The notes below the pieces were generated by a model. That model was not told the DNA's origin, searched no databases, and worked only from the letters and a program-made list of their open reading frames with translations. Positions 5,916-5,965 of a stretch of DNA of 5,965 nt are shown piece after piece. Numbering within the stretch: the stretch's first letter is position 1; each line of letters opens with the position of its first letter. This DNA is from Candidatus Eiseniibacteriota bacterium (GTDB taxonomy: Bacteria; Eisenbacteria; RBG-16-71-46), in contig VBPB01000167.1 of the NCBI GenBank assembly GCA_005893365.1, forward strand, positions 1-5,965, read 5' to 3'. A program made the translations under genes and the position numbers.

Positions 5916-5965
5916 GTGCTCGGCACTCCCTGCGTCCGGTTTCGCACCCGGCCGCAGGCGGTGGC

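Larger units (their letters stand above)
5636..5965. other. Gene-free right flank with multiple hairpins
   Basis: No coding region is supported in these 330 bases. The first half is GC-rich and dense in small inverted repeats (5680-5699, 5700-5712, 5755-5790). The second half contains two TTTTAC words (5815-5820 and 5835-5840) flanking the small palindrome CAGCGGCGCTG (5820-5830), a hairpin at 5853-5878 and an AT-rich box at 5910-5915. It may hold the 3' end of the SURF1-DUF885 transcript followed by the control region of a gene starting beyond the window. I found no tRNA or rRNA segment that I could recognise. Confidence 0.5.

Noticed and set aside
5929..5965. A tRNA-like T-arm around GGTTTCGCACC
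   Set aside because: No acceptor, anticodon or D-arm can be fitted around it; the resemblance is limited to a few bases.

Overview
This is a very GC-rich window (roughly 70% by eye) from a bacterium I cannot place to species. The genes point to an aerobic organism, because SURF1 serves haem-copper cytochrome oxidase assembly, and to one with an export pathway. The base composition, small GC-rich intergenic regions and gene content would fit several high-GC phyla, such as Proteobacteria, Myxococcota, Gemmatimonadota or Eiseniibacteriota. That placement is inference only.

Layout: bases 1-263 hold no gene I can support. They contain short repeats and hairpins, including one lone element that resembles a type I-E CRISPR repeat. 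A minus-strand block follows: ettA (264-1943), the ABC-F ribosome-associated translation throttle, and upstream of it a small, very hydrophobic membrane protein of unknown function (2156-2455). A divergent intergenic region (2456-2781) carries a minus-strand -10 box with a strong hairpin at the predicted mRNA 5' end, a G-quadruplex-capable tract, and an extended -10 promoter candidate reading right.

The plus-strand block contains a CDGSH iron-sulfur protein (2782-3021), a SURF1-family oxidase assembly protein (3102-3857) and a secreted DUF885 putative zinc peptidase (3854-5635). SURF1 and DUF885 overlap by the classic ATGA and should be translationally coupled. CDGSH and SURF1 are separated by 80 bases, most of which can fold into a long hairpin that ends just before the SURF1 start codon. 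SURF1 has no visible Shine-Dalgarno sequence. The last 330 bases are gene-free and rich in small hairpins, with one AT-rich -10-like box near the edge that may serve a gene beyond the window.

The gene content is ordinary for a bacterial chromosome: translation control, Fe-S/redox, respiratory assembly and envelope peptidase genes. I see no mobile element, CRISPR array, cas gene or defence system. The points most worth a second look are RNA or DNA structures between the genes, mainly the hairpin before SURF1, the 5'-end hairpin of the membrane-protein transcript and the G-tract upstream of the CDGSH gene.
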